From an uncultured Clostridia bacterium (GTDB lineage: Bacteria; Bacillota; Clostridia; Christensenellales; Borkfalkiaceae), in assembly GCA_904419075.1 (NCBI GenBank), contig CAJFQM010000015.1, forward strand, positions 1 through 46,766: DNA of 46,766 nucleotides, given 5' to 3'. A program made the translations under genes and the position numbers. Of this stretch, positions 1-8,948 are shown piece after piece (position 1 is the stretch's first letter; every line of letters starts with the position of its first letter). The notes beneath the pieces are model-generated. The model saw only the letters and a list, made by a program, of their open reading frames with translations. It was not told where the DNA came from and did no database searches.

Positions 1-19
1 CAATATCTTGTGGTCAAAG

Positions 20-94
20 TGGTACTCCCGGCGGGAATCGAACCCACAACGGCCCCTTAGGAGGGGGCTGTTATATCCATTTAACTACGGAAGC
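20..94 (-). tRNA. tRNA-Arg (anticodon CCU)
   Basis: Read on the minus strand, the sequence folds as a full cloverleaf. The acceptor stem is GCTTCCG with CGGGAGT. The anticodon stem is GCCCC/GGGGC around the loop CTCCTAA, giving anticodon CCT, which reads AGG (Arg). The T arm is GTGGG-TTCGATT-CCCGC. The discriminator is A and the CCA end is encoded (20-22). The gene is next to a partial second copy of itself (253-292). Confidence 0.93.
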
Positions 95-307
95 ATATTG
101 AATTTTATTGCACGAGGCAGAAATGATTGTCGGAAAAAATTTTATACCAAAATTTATACCAACATTTTTCCGCCCCGTGGAAAATAGCATAAATCAAGCA
201 GTTTTGCCCGAAAAACGTGCGTTTTGGGCAATATCTTGTGGATAGAACAATACCTTAGGAGGGGGCTGTTATATCCATTTAACTACGGAAGCATATTGAA
301 TTTTATT
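55..307. repeat. Two direct 55-bp repeats covering the tRNA-Arg 5' half
   Basis: Positions 55-109 and 253-307 are identical over 55 bp. A shorter 13-bp match (CAATATCTTGTGG) at 1-13 and 229-241 marks the other edge of the duplicated unit. The copies are 198 bp apart. The simplest reading is a tandem duplication of a tRNA transcription unit followed by an internal deletion in the copy further from the window edge. An old integration scar at a tRNA gene would also give direct repeats, but no integrase is present in the window. Confidence 0.8.
253..292 (-). pseudogene. 5'-half copy of the tRNA-Arg(CCU) gene
   Basis: This segment is identical to nucleotides 1-40 of the neighbouring tRNA-Arg: acceptor 5' strand, D arm, anticodon loop and two bases of the 3' anticodon strand. 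It then diverges, so the T arm and 3' acceptor strand are missing and no functional tRNA can form. Upstream sequence resembling the promoter region of the intact gene is also kept, with a shared GAAAAAATTTTATACC stretch. An imperfect hairpin (about 204-231) lies downstream. It is probably the decayed remnant of a tandem duplication; an expressed tRNA-half RNA is possible but only inferred. Confidence 0.75.
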
Positions 308-410
308 ACAAAAAAAGGAAATGCCTGTCTGAAAAAATTTTATACCGATTTCAATTTCCCTTATTAAACGGCTCACAAGACTTGTTTTATTATACCTTAT
401 TTTCCATTGA

Positions 411-1880
<1,470 letters not shown>

Positions 1881-1908
1881 ATCAAATTCTCAAAAACGTC
1901 TCTATGAA

Positions 1909-1940
1909 AAGGGGCTTTCCCGCGAAAGGGAAAGCCCCTT
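1909..1940. terminator. Bidirectional intrinsic terminator between gdhA and spo0A
   Basis: The arms AAGGGGCTTTCCC (1909-1921) and GGGAAAGCCCCTT (1928-1940) pair perfectly around a 6-nt loop. T-rich sequence follows on the plus strand and A-rich sequence precedes it, so it can serve the convergent gdhA and spo0A transcripts. Confidence 0.9.
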
Positions 1941-1950
1941 TATTTTGCTC

Positions 1951-2715
1951 TTATTTCGTCATACTCTCCAAAATGAGCTTATCCGCCACCAAGGCAATAA
2001 ATTCACTGTTCGTGGGCTTTTCCGTGCCCAAATATACCCGCGTACCGAATACCGCGTTGATCGCCTCGATCCGCTCCCTATTCCAGGCGACCTCTATCGC
2101 ATGGCGGATCGCACGCTCTACTTTGCTGGAAGTCGTATCGTACTGCTTTGCAATATTCGGATATAATTCTTTTGTCACGTTATTGATGATATAGGGTTTT
2201 TCCACCGCCATTTTTATCCCCGTCCGCAAATATCTGTACCCCTTTATGTGCGGCGGAATCCCTATCGCAATAAAAATATCGCTGATTTTTTCCTCCAAGG
2301 TTACGGCTCTCCCTTTTATTTCTCTCATGTCTCTCTCCGTTCCGCTTACGGGCTTTATCAATTCTTCCACACGCTCCAAAGCGCTCTGTACAGAAAACGG
2401 CTTGACGAGATAATAGTCCGCACCCGACCTGACCGCCCGTTCCATAAGCGCATCGCCCGCTACCCCCGTCGCGATAATTTTCGTGTCGGGACTTTCTTTT
2501 CGCAGGGTTTGAATGACTCCGCATCCGTCAGTCCCTTTGAGAAACATTCCGATAACGGCAAGATCGGGTTTCAGCCGACGCAGCTCTTGGATTCCCGTTT
2601 CTCCGTCGTCCCCCGCATAAACCACCTCGATTTCTTCGTCCTTCGAAAACGTACTCTTCAATTCATTCAAAAGAGTTTCGTTGGACTCCAACAGCACAAT
2701 TGTTTTTGAACGCAT
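1951..2715 (-). CDS. spo0A: Spo0A homologue with a degenerate receiver domain
   Basis: Encodes a 254-residue Spo0A-type transcription factor. Residues 1-120 form a receiver-like domain; about 145-254 form the Spo0A DNA-binding domain. The DNA-binding part is highly conserved (TTSSKVERAIRHAIEVAWNR, KPTNSEFIALVADKL). The receiver aligns without gaps to Bacillus subtilis Spo0A up to residue 56, where the phosphoacceptor Asp is Gly (codon GGA). The acidic pocket pair Asp10-Asp11 is Glu-Ser. The conserved switch Thr and the Lys of VKPF remain. Phosphorylation by a normal phosphorelay therefore looks impossible. An AGGAGG site lies 10 nt before the ATG. spoIVB, the usual neighbour, is absent here. 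Family identity is certain; whether it controls sporulation is not. Confidence 0.95.
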   Translation of the reverse strand: MRSKTIVLLESNETLLNELKSTFSKDEEIEVVYAGDDGETGIQELRRLKPDLAVIGMFLKGTDGCGVIQTLRKESPDTKIIATGVAGDALMERAVRSGADYYLVKPFSVQSALERVEELIKPVSGTERDMREIKGRAVTLEEKISDIFIAIGIPPHIKGYRYLRTGIKMAVEKPYIINNVTKELYPNIAKQYDTTSSKVERAIRHAIEVAWNRERIEAINAVFGTRVYLGTEKPTNSEFIALVADKLILESMTK

Positions 2716-2774
2716 ACCATCGTTCCCTCCTGATTTTTTTTCGAAAGTCTGTCGGCCTTCGCTTTTCCTACGAT

Positions 2775-2803
2775 ATTATACTACATTCCGACAAATACGT
2801 AAA
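2775..2803 (-). promoter_or_regulatory. Promoter of the spo0A homologue
   Basis: On the minus strand TTTACG (2798-2803) and TATAAT (2775-2780) are 17 bp apart, giving a leader of about 55 nt. No clear Spo0A box (TGTCGAA-like with flanks) was confirmed, although TGTCGGAA lies between the two hexamers. The remainder of 2804-2960 is very AT-rich with no credible gene. Confidence 0.6.
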
Positions 2804-2966
2804 GCAATATTGTAAATAATAGCAATTTTTTATATTAAAAATTTTATAATATTTTTTATTATTTTATCGAAATTTGTCGAATTATGTCCTTTTTTCTTTT
2901 AAAGGCTTTTTTTATCCAACAAAAACGACGACAAAGCATTAAATTGAGCAGGGATCGACAAAAAAA

Positions 2967-2995
2967 TGCCCTGCGAATTAAAATTTCGCAGGGCA
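2967..2995 (-). terminator. Intrinsic terminator after the small membrane protein gene
   Basis: TGCCCTGCGAA (2967-2977) pairs with TTCGCAGGGCA (2985-2995). On the minus strand the hairpin is followed by seven T residues. It ends the transcript of the 3075-3593 gene. Confidence 0.85.
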
Positions 2996-3074
2996 CAAAA
3001 ACAGTCAATTTTTCAAAAATCCTCATCGGGATATTTCCGCATCGTTCTACCGGAACCGTTTCTTCGGAAAGCAC

Positions 3075-3593
3075 TCAATGCGCACGTGCATGCGCCGAAA
3101 ATTTCAAAATCGTCTGCAAGAGAAAAAACGCACAGGGAATGAGGAGATACCACTTTACCAGTCCGACGTTCAAAAGCCCCGCTTCGAGGGACGCTTCCCA
3201 TGATTCGGCGAAGAGCAAAGCACAGCCGACAAACAGCAAAAGAGCCAAAAAGCCGGCAAAAACGATTCCGCCTCGTTTCGAAGCGGAATTTCCCTGCTTG
3301 AACGAAGCAATCGCCATAATCAAAAACACAAGCGCCAAAAAGCCGAAAAGAACGGCAAACGGAAGTCCGGGAAACGAAGGAAAGCCGCTCAGCCAACGCA
3401 AAAACACGCCGTCAAACGCCTTTACCGCGCCGTCGGAAAACTTTTCCCAAAAATCCGTTAAACCGTCGGGGAGACCGTTCACTTTGACGAGATTCACCGC
3501 GATATAGCCCGCCATAGCCGCAAGCGCCGCAAGAAATCCCAAGACGTCGAGCCCTCCGCTGAATTTTGCACGCTTAAATTCTTTTTTCTCCAT
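3075..3593 (-). CDS. Small multi-pass membrane protein, function unknown
   Basis: A 172-residue protein that I do not recognise. It has about four hydrophobic segments: near residues 16-36 (after a charged Lys/Arg-rich start), 73-95 (LPFAVLFGFLALVFLIMAIA), 108-128 and 140-160. Short loops between them contain Lys/Arg. An AAGGTAAA ribosome site sits just before the ATG. It has its own promoter and terminator, so it is monocistronic. An opposite-strand frame over the same stretch is Ser/Lys-rich without domain character and was judged a shadow. Topology is predicted by eye only. Confidence 0.75.
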   Translation of the reverse strand: MEKKEFKRAKFSGGLDVLGFLAALAAMAGYIAVNLVKVNGLPDGLTDFWEKFSDGAVKAFDGVFLRWLSGFPSFPGLPFAVLFGFLALVFLIMAIASFKQGNSASKRGGIVFAGFLALLLFVGCALLFAESWEASLEAGLLNVGLVKWYLLIPCAFFLLQTILKFSAHARAH

Positions 3594-3691
3594 TTTACCT
3601 TCCCTATCGATATCCGTCGTTTCGACATCATTTTTTATGACCGTCAGGTCACTTCATGAAAAGATTTTGTGCAATTTTTATATAAATTTGC

Positions 3692-3721
3692 ATTATATCG
3701 ATTCAAAAATTAAAATTTCAA
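3692..3721 (-). promoter_or_regulatory. Promoter of the small membrane protein gene
   Basis: TTGAAA (3716-3721, minus) and TATAAT (3692-3697) with an 18-bp spacer lie over the 3' end of the HAD phosphatase gene. They would give a leader of nearly 100 nt. That leader contains a short TGACC-GTCA-GGTCA hairpin of unknown role. Confidence 0.5.
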
Positions 3722-4354
3722 AATTTCCGCAGGAGTATCGACAAGGCAGGAGGCGCCGTTTTGCAAAAGAAATTCACGGCTCTTGAACCCCCATGTGACG
3801 GAAATGCAGGGAATACGGGCATTGGCGGCCGTCCGGATATCCACTTCCGAATCGCCCACATATACGGCCGCCGACTTATCCGCCCCCAATCGATCTAAAG
3901 CCGCAAAAACGGAATCGGGAGCGGGTTTTTTCCGAATTCCCGCCGCTTCGTTTTCTCCGGCCGCCGCCCCGACGAGCCCCGAAAAAAAACGTTCCGTCAA
4001 TAATTTTACGGCGTAGTCCGCTTTATTCGAGACGATAGCCGTACGCTTTCCCGCATCTTTCAGCCGCGTCAATAATTCCATGACGCCGGGATAAGGCTTG
4101 GTCGAATCGAAGCAGTGTGCGCCGTAATAACGTTTGAAATATTCAAAAATATCTGAAAAACGAGGATCCGCCTCGCCGTCAGGCACCGCTCTCCGCATCA
4201 GAAGTTTTATTCCGTTTCCGACAAAACTTTGAACCTCGTCCCGCGTTCTTTGAGGGCAATGATAAGCCGACAGAGCCGCATTGACGGCGGAAGTCAGATC
4301 GTCGAGCGTATCGAGCAAAGTACCGTCCAAATCGAAAACATAAGCGTCAAACAT
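3710..4354 (-). CDS. HAD-family phosphatase, phosphoglycolate phosphatase-like
   Basis: A cytoplasmic haloacid-dehalogenase phosphatase of 214 residues. Motif I DLDGTLLDT (residues 8-16) carries the nucleophile Asp. Motif II is the Ser of IVSNK, motif III the Lys of KKPAPD, and motif IV GDSEVD. A helical cap lies between motifs I and II (GNGIKLLMRRAV), as in Gph/PpaX. The ATG at 4354 gives the usual family start MFDAYVFD; a TTG two codons upstream is also possible. No strong ribosome site is visible and the gene lies 35 nt after a response-regulator stop, so it is probably co-transcribed. The true substrate cannot be told. Confidence 0.88.
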   Translation of the reverse strand: MFDAYVFDLDGTLLDTLDDLTSAVNAALSAYHCPQRTRDEVQSFVGNGIKLLMRRAVPDGEADPRFSDIFEYFKRYYGAHCFDSTKPYPGVMELLTRLKDAGKRTAIVSNKADYAVKLLTERFFSGLVGAAAGENEAAGIRKKPAPDSVFAALDRLGADKSAAVYVGDSEVDIRTAANARIPCISVTWGFKSREFLLQNGASCLVDTPAEILKF

Positions 4355-4389
4355 AGGCAAAAACCATAATATCCGTACGTGAGGGGGCG

Positions 4390-5037
4390 TTATAAAACCG
4401 AACGGATGGCTTCGACGGCGCCGCTGCGATTTTCGCTGTTTGTTTTAACGTAAATGGCGGAAATATAATTGCGCGTCGTCCCCTCGGAAATTTTGAGCGC
4501 GGAGGAAATCTGGCGGTTCGTAAATCCCTCATAAAGCATCAGCGCGATTTCCACTTCTCTGTCGGACAGGGAAAACGCGCGTTTGAGCTTGATTTCCCGA
4601 TCGGAGGAGACGTTTTTCGCCGCGTCCGCGATACGTTTTGCGATTTTTGCGGGAAGGATGGTGTCTCCTGCATACGCGTTTTTCACCGCGTCGATGAGCG
4701 CCGTGCTTCCGATATCTTTGAGGAGATAGCCGCTGGCGCCGTTATTGATGGCGTTGAGAATATAGTCGCTGTCGTCAAAAGTCGTGAGGATAACCACCTT
4801 GACGTCGGGATATTTCGCCTTGATGCTCTGGGTAGCAACCACTCCGTTCATATTGGGCATACGAATATCCATAAGGACCACGTCGGGTATATTTTCTTCC
4901 ATTTTTTTCAGAGCGTCGAAGCCGTCAAAGGCTAGTCCCACGACTTCCAGTTCCGAATCCGTTTCCAGAACGCTCCTGATTCCCTCCGCCAAAATCACCT
5001 GATCGTCCGCAATCATTACTTTTATTTTTTTATCCAT
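4390..5037 (-). CDS. NarL/LuxR-type response regulator
   Basis: A 215-residue two-component regulator. The receiver (1-120) has the acidic pocket ADD (10-12), phosphoacceptor Asp57 in VVLMDIRMPNMNG, Thr in ILTTFDD, and Lys in YLLKDI. A LuxR-type helix-turn-helix (about 155-215, LSDREVEIALMLYEGFTNRQISSALKISEGTTRNYISAIYVK) ends the protein. It lies 15 nt after the sensor kinase gene and pairs with it. The DesR/LiaR-like arrangement suggests an envelope signal, which is inference only. Confidence 0.93.
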   Translation of the reverse strand: MDKKIKVMIADDQVILAEGIRSVLETDSELEVVGLAFDGFDALKKMEENIPDVVLMDIRMPNMNGVVATQSIKAKYPDVKVVILTTFDDSDYILNAINNGASGYLLKDIGSTALIDAVKNAYAGDTILPAKIAKRIADAAKNVSSDREIKLKRAFSLSDREVEIALMLYEGFTNRQISSALKISEGTTRNYISAIYVKTNSENRSGAVEAIRSVL

Positions 5038-5052
5038 GATTTCACTTCCTTT

Positions 5053-6372
5053 TTATTCCCGCGGCCCGTCCGAGGGCAGCGTCAAATGAATTTCAAATCC
5101 TTCGCCGGGTTCGGAGATGAACCAAAGTTCTCCGCCGAGGCTTTCCGCCCGTTTCGACATGCCCGTAAGCCCGAAGCCCTCTTTCATCTCGTTAATATTC
5201 ACGCCCGAGCCGTTATCCGAAAGCAGAAAATTGATTTTCCCATCCGTTTCCTTCAATTCGAACCAAAAAGCCGTGGCTCTGCCGTGACGGAGACCGTTGG
5301 ATATCCCTTCTTTCAGGGTATTGCACAAAAATCGGTACTTCGCGTCCGAAACGGCTATGTCGTCTATATCCGAACGGATTCTGATCCCCGTCCCGTCCGT
5401 GGATTCGTTGATGATTCCCTGTAACGCATTTTCGAGAGTCTGCTTCCCCGGATTCCCCGAAAGCAGGTGTACGCTCTCGCGGAGCTCTTCCAAAGCATGT
5501 TTCGCTTGGAGATTGGCGGCGATAATCTTGCTTTTCGCGTCCTCGGGATTTTTATCCAAAATGAGCTTTGCAGCTTCCGTCTGCATGATGACCGTCGTGA
5601 TGGAATGCCCCGCGGTATCGTGAATGTCCTTGGCAATTCTTTGGCGTTCTTCGAGCGCCGTTACTTCCGCGAGATCGTCATAGGCCTTCTGCAACTCCGC
5701 CTTGCTTTCGTCGAGCGCTTTCAGCGCCTTGCTTAACCGTACATATTGGCGGTAGAACCGAACGGCAAAATTGACGAAAACGAAATGAATCAACAGAATC
5801 AGAAGATCGTTGAACGACTGTGCCAACACGCCGAGGATAGATGCGCTTTCCCCGTATCGGAACCAATTGGAAGCGCCGAAAGTAATGACGTATACCACCA
5901 TACACAGCGCGCAGACGATTATGGAAGGAAGCATTTTTTCCGAACTGATATAAAATTCGGTGAGAATGATCATATAGAGCGTGCTCAGATAGGTACTTCC
6001 CGTCACGGCGGTCAGAACGAATGCCGCCACACAGTCGATGACATAGCAGTAAACCTTATTTTTGAAACCCTTGACGGCAAACAGCTTGACGGCTTCGGAG
6101 ACCGTAAGGACCGCCTCTATTCCGAGCGTAGCGGCCAAAGCCCCCCATTTATGCAGACGCACGGCCTCGCCGGCCTGTTGAAGGAGAATGAGCAGTTCCA
6201 CGAGAATGAGGATACCGAACAATAATTTTTTGCCGAAACTGAAAAAGCGTTCCTCTTCCTTAAAATCCGGTTTTTCAAAAAATTTTGACAGTCGGAAACG
6301 GTGCTTTTTCTTCGGCGCCTGCGGAGTTTCCGCAGGCGCCGCCGCGGCGGCGCTTTCTTTTTTCTTATGCAT
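5053..6372 (-). CDS. DesK/NarX-type sensor histidine kinase
   Basis: A 439-residue membrane kinase. A basic, Ala/Pro-rich N-terminal tail (1-45) precedes about six membrane segments (50-205) and a short coiled coil (about 210-240). The HisKA_3 box KDIHDTAGHSITT puts the phospho-His near 251. The ATPase N box has GISNGLRHG and the G boxes DNGSGV and EGFGLTGM. No extracellular sensor domain is seen, so sensing is probably within the membrane. The start at 6372 was preferred to one 33 nt upstream because of a GGAGGG ribosome site 8 nt before it. The radC stop lies 1 nt upstream, so translation is probably coupled. Confidence 0.93.
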   Translation of the reverse strand: MHKKKESAAAAAPAETPQAPKKKHRFRLSKFFEKPDFKEEERFFSFGKKLLFGILILVELLILLQQAGEAVRLHKWGALAATLGIEAVLTVSEAVKLFAVKGFKNKVYCYVIDCVAAFVLTAVTGSTYLSTLYMIILTEFYISSEKMLPSIIVCALCMVVYVITFGASNWFRYGESASILGVLAQSFNDLLILLIHFVFVNFAVRFYRQYVRLSKALKALDESKAELQKAYDDLAEVTALEERQRIAKDIHDTAGHSITTVIMQTEAAKLILDKNPEDAKSKIIAANLQAKHALEELRESVHLLSGNPGKQTLENALQGIINESTDGTGIRIRSDIDDIAVSDAKYRFLCNTLKEGISNGLRHGRATAFWFELKETDGKINFLLSDNGSGVNINEMKEGFGLTGMSKRAESLGGELWFISEPGEGFEIHLTLPSDGPRE

Positions 6373-6373
6373 G

Positions 6374-7093
6374 TTATCCGCCCTCCCCTCTGCCGAGGAT
6401 CGCACCGACAGAATATTTTTGATGAATTTCTTTCATTCTCCCGCTGCAATAATAACTGTATGTGCCCGCGGGGGAATAAATAAAATGATCGTAAAATTTT
6501 ACGTTATGGATACTGCAAATCATTTCGCATTGTCCGGTCGTCTTGTCGTCCGTCTCGGAGGGAAAACAATTTCCGTTCGGATGATTGTGGACGGCTATCA
6601 GGCCGTCGGGTTTATTTTCGAGGATCAATCTCGTGAGCTGTTCGGGACGAATGACGACTCTGCGCGGCTCGCCGGAGGAGAATCGTTTGCAGAAAAAAAT
6701 GTTCTTTGCCTTGTCGAGCAGATAAAAATCCAGGACTTCGTTTTCTGCGGGCGCATATCTTTCCTCCACATAAGCCAAAAAAGTTCGTTCGTCGAATTTT
6801 TTCGGATAGGTATCCTCCCGCCCCGCATAATAGGTTTCAAAAAACTTTCCGATGCAACATAGATAGGCGGCGACGTTTTCGCCCACTCCCTCCACGGATT
6901 TCAGCCTCGACACGGGAGCGGAAAATATTCTCGGAATGGATCCGAACGCTTCCAGCAAACGATGCGCCAGATCGTTCGTATTCAAGCGGGGAATCGCGTT
7001 GAAAAGAAGAATTTCGAGAAACTCGTGCTCGCAGAGTCCTCCCGAATCGAGCTTTTCGATAATTCTATGGCGATGACCTTCGTGTCCGGACAT
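6374..7093 (-). CDS. radC: RadC/JAB-domain protein
   Basis: A 239-residue RadC-family protein. An N-terminal helix-hairpin-helix region (SVEGVGENVAAYL) precedes a JAB/MPN metal-binding domain. The JAMM motif HNHPNGNCFPSETDD (169-183) keeps both His, the Ser and the Asp expected to bind zinc. The family's cellular role is not settled, despite the historical DNA-repair name. A GGAGG site precedes the ATG at 7093; an in-frame start 63 nt upstream lacks support. It is the first gene of the run that continues with the kinase, regulator and phosphatase. Confidence 0.9.
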   Translation of the reverse strand: MSGHEGHRHRIIEKLDSGGLCEHEFLEILLFNAIPRLNTNDLAHRLLEAFGSIPRIFSAPVSRLKSVEGVGENVAAYLCCIGKFFETYYAGREDTYPKKFDERTFLAYVEERYAPAENEVLDFYLLDKAKNIFFCKRFSSGEPRRVVIRPEQLTRLILENKPDGLIAVHNHPNGNCFPSETDDKTTGQCEMICSIHNVKFYDHFIYSPAGTYSYYCSGRMKEIHQKYSVGAILGRGEGG

Positions 7094-7216
7094 AGCTTTT
7101 CCTCCCCGACTGCATTTTTTCGTGTTTATTGTACCATATTTCCGTGAAAAAGTCAAAGCTTGTCCCGCACGGGGAAATATTTTTTCGGATTTTTCCCGCT
7201 ATTCGCTCTATTTCTG

Positions 7217-7245
7217 TTTACCTTGCCCGAAAAAGCGTGTATAAT
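7217..7245 (+). promoter_or_regulatory. Promoter of pepV
   Basis: TTTACC (7217-7222) and TATAAT (7240-7245) have a 17-bp spacer. The predicted start is about 27 nt before the pepV ATG. Confidence 0.7.
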
Positions 7246-7278
7246 AATAAAGGACAGAAAAAAGGATCGGTGATTTAT

Positions 7279-8610
7279 ATGACACATGTAATGGAAAATT
7301 ATTTTAACGATATCGTCGAATCTATCTGTAAAACGGTGAAATTCGATTCTTCCCTGAAGCCCGCGGAGGGGAATTATCCTTTCGGAAAAGAGACTGCGGA
7401 CTGCCTCAACTACTTTCTTTCCCTTGCGGCGGATATGGGATTTGAGACGCACAATTACGACAACTACGTCGGAGAAGTTGTTTTCGGGGAAGGGAAAGAA
7501 TTCGCCATTCTCGCACATCTCGACGTCGTACCCGCCGGCAGCGGCTGGAGATTTCCTCCGTTCGGAGCCGTCATCAACGACGAACTTTCGGAAGGCGGCA
7601 TGCCCGGCGTCAAAATCTGGGGACGCGGAACCATGGACGACAAGGGTCCCGCTGTAACCGTACTCTATTGTCTCAAAGCGCTCAAAGACGAAGGGTTCCG
7701 TCCCCGTCGCAAAATAAAATTGATCGTCGGCTGCAACGAGGAATGCGGGTGGGCCTGTATCGATCACTATAACAAGGTGGCAAAAATGCCCGAGGAAGGC
7801 TTTTCTCCCGATGCGGATTTCCCCGCCATCTATGCGGAAAAAGGAATCCTTCACTTCTCCGCTTCCTTCCCCTTGAAGAATCCCCCCTTCCGTTCCCTCG
7901 CGGCGGGCGAACGGGTAAACATGGTATGCGACGACGCAATCGCCGTCCTCACCCCCGACGCAGCCGAAAAAGTCTTGGGGTATACGCCCGAAGAAGGCAT
8001 CTCTTTCGATTTCGACAAAGAGAGCGACACGCTTCGGGTCCGCGGAAAATCGGCACACGGTTCTACGCCCGAAAAGGGAGCGAATGCCCTCGGCGCCATG
8101 CTGAAATTCTTCGCATCCTTTGACGAGGACTGCAAGAGGGCCTATGATCTCCTCTTCGCCGACCGTTGCCGCCTGAAAGAGATGAAGGACGAGACGGGAA
8201 TGCTCACCATGTCTCCCGACGTGGCGAATTTTGAAAACGGAAACCTCGTCATAACGACGGATATCCGATTCCCTGCCACCCATAAAAAGGAAGAGATCAC
8301 GAATATCCTCGACAAGGAAAATATACAGTACAAAATCGTCAATTATCAGGCGCCCCTCTATACCGACCCGAACGGAAAACTCATAAAGACGCTCATGGGC
8401 GTCTATAACCGCGCGACGGGCAGGAACGAAAAACCTATCGCCATCGGCGGCGGAACGTATGCAAGAGCTCTGAAATGCGGTTGCGGCTTCGGCCCCGAAC
8501 TCGAAGACGAGGAAGCGACGATTCACCAGCCCGACGAATACATCACGTTCGACCGAATCCGCATGATGAGCGAAATTTATTATGAGGCAATCAAAGAACT
8601 GACCAAATAA
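7279..8610 (+). CDS. pepV: M20 family dipeptidase, PepV-like
   Basis: A 443-residue cytoplasmic zinc dipeptidase that releases amino acids from dipeptides, with broad specificity in the PepV family. Metal ligands are visible: His80 in AHLDVVPAG, Asp120 in GRGTMDDKGP, Glu154-Glu155 in GCNEECG, and a C-terminal His in DEEATIHQPDEYI. A lid domain, including GKSAHGSTPEKGANA, lies between the two halves of the catalytic domain. The ATG at 7279 follows a weak AAGGA site by 13 nt and a good promoter; the frame's earlier start overlaps that promoter. The gene stands alone. Confidence 0.93.
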   Translation: MTHVMENYFNDIVESICKTVKFDSSLKPAEGNYPFGKETADCLNYFLSLAADMGFETHNYDNYVGEVVFGEGKEFAILAHLDVVPAGSGWRFPPFGAVINDELSEGGMPGVKIWGRGTMDDKGPAVTVLYCLKALKDEGFRPRRKIKLIVGCNEECGWACIDHYNKVAKMPEEGFSPDADFPAIYAEKGILHFSASFPLKNPPFRSLAAGERVNMVCDDAIAVLTPDAAEKVLGYTPEEGISFDFDKESDTLRVRGKSAHGSTPEKGANALGAMLKFFASFDEDCKRAYDLLFADRCRLKEMKDETGMLTMSPDVANFENGNLVITTDIRFPATHKKEEITNILDKENIQYKIVNYQAPLYTDPNGKLIKTLMGVYNRATGRNEKPIAIGGGTYARALKCGCGFGPELEDEEATIHQPDEYITFDRIRMMSEIYYEAIKELTK

Positions 8611-8948
8611 CGCCTGCGAAGCAAAAAAGGATTTTATAAAGTCGGAAAACCGCCGAAGGCGGGAAATCCTTCTGCCTCGGCGAGAGAATTGCCCCACAAC
8701 ATTTATTTTTTACAAATATGCGGCCCGCGGAAAACCCGCGGACCGCATATTTAGTGAGAGAATATGAAAAAAGTTTTACGTATGATCCTATCCAGCCCCT
8801 TCTTTTAAGAAGCGCCCCCTCTTTATTTACATAATATATTTTATCACATAATATACTTTTTATGTGATAAAACGGTGAAAATATAATGAAAAATAGAAGA
8901 AATTAAAAAATAAGAAATTTTTTTAAATAATTAAAATCAAAAGATTCC
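8611..8948. other. Gene-free interval with nested hairpins and an AT-rich palindrome
   Basis: No credible gene is present. Just after pepV, AAGGATTT (8627-8634) pairs with AAATCCTT (8664-8671) and encloses a CCGCC-GAA-GGCGG hairpin (8650-8662), a two-stem fold. A GC-rich hairpin follows at 8716-8750. Farther on, TTTTATCACATA (8839-8850) and TATGTGATAAAA (8861-8872) form a 12-bp AT-rich inverted repeat. The sequence ACATAATATA occurs twice. Convergent transcription ends here, so terminator roles are likely for some of these structures. Confidence 0.5.
8716..8750. terminator. GC-rich hairpin, possible terminator
   Basis: ATATGCGGCCCGCGG (8716-8730) pairs with CCGCGGACCGCATAT (8736-8750) with one mismatch and a 5-nt loop. 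Neither side has a long T run, so efficiency as an intrinsic terminator is uncertain. It lies between the convergent pepV and FAD-dehydrogenase transcripts. Confidence 0.45.

Noticed and set aside
1..307. attL/attR of an integrated element at the tRNA-Arg gene
   Set aside because: The repeats enclose only about 140 bp, no integrase is present, and the repeat covers the tRNA 5' half, whereas most integrations use the 3' end; tandem duplication fits better. The sequence left of the window could change this.
2884..3507. Plus-strand 207-codon frame over the small membrane protein gene
   Set aside because: Ser/Lys-rich, no ribosome site or domain; the minus-strand frame has membrane segments, a ribosome site, a promoter and a terminator.
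7153..8697. Minus-strand 514-codon frame over pepV
   Set aside because: Antisense shadow caused by codon bias; pepV carries all metal-binding motifs.
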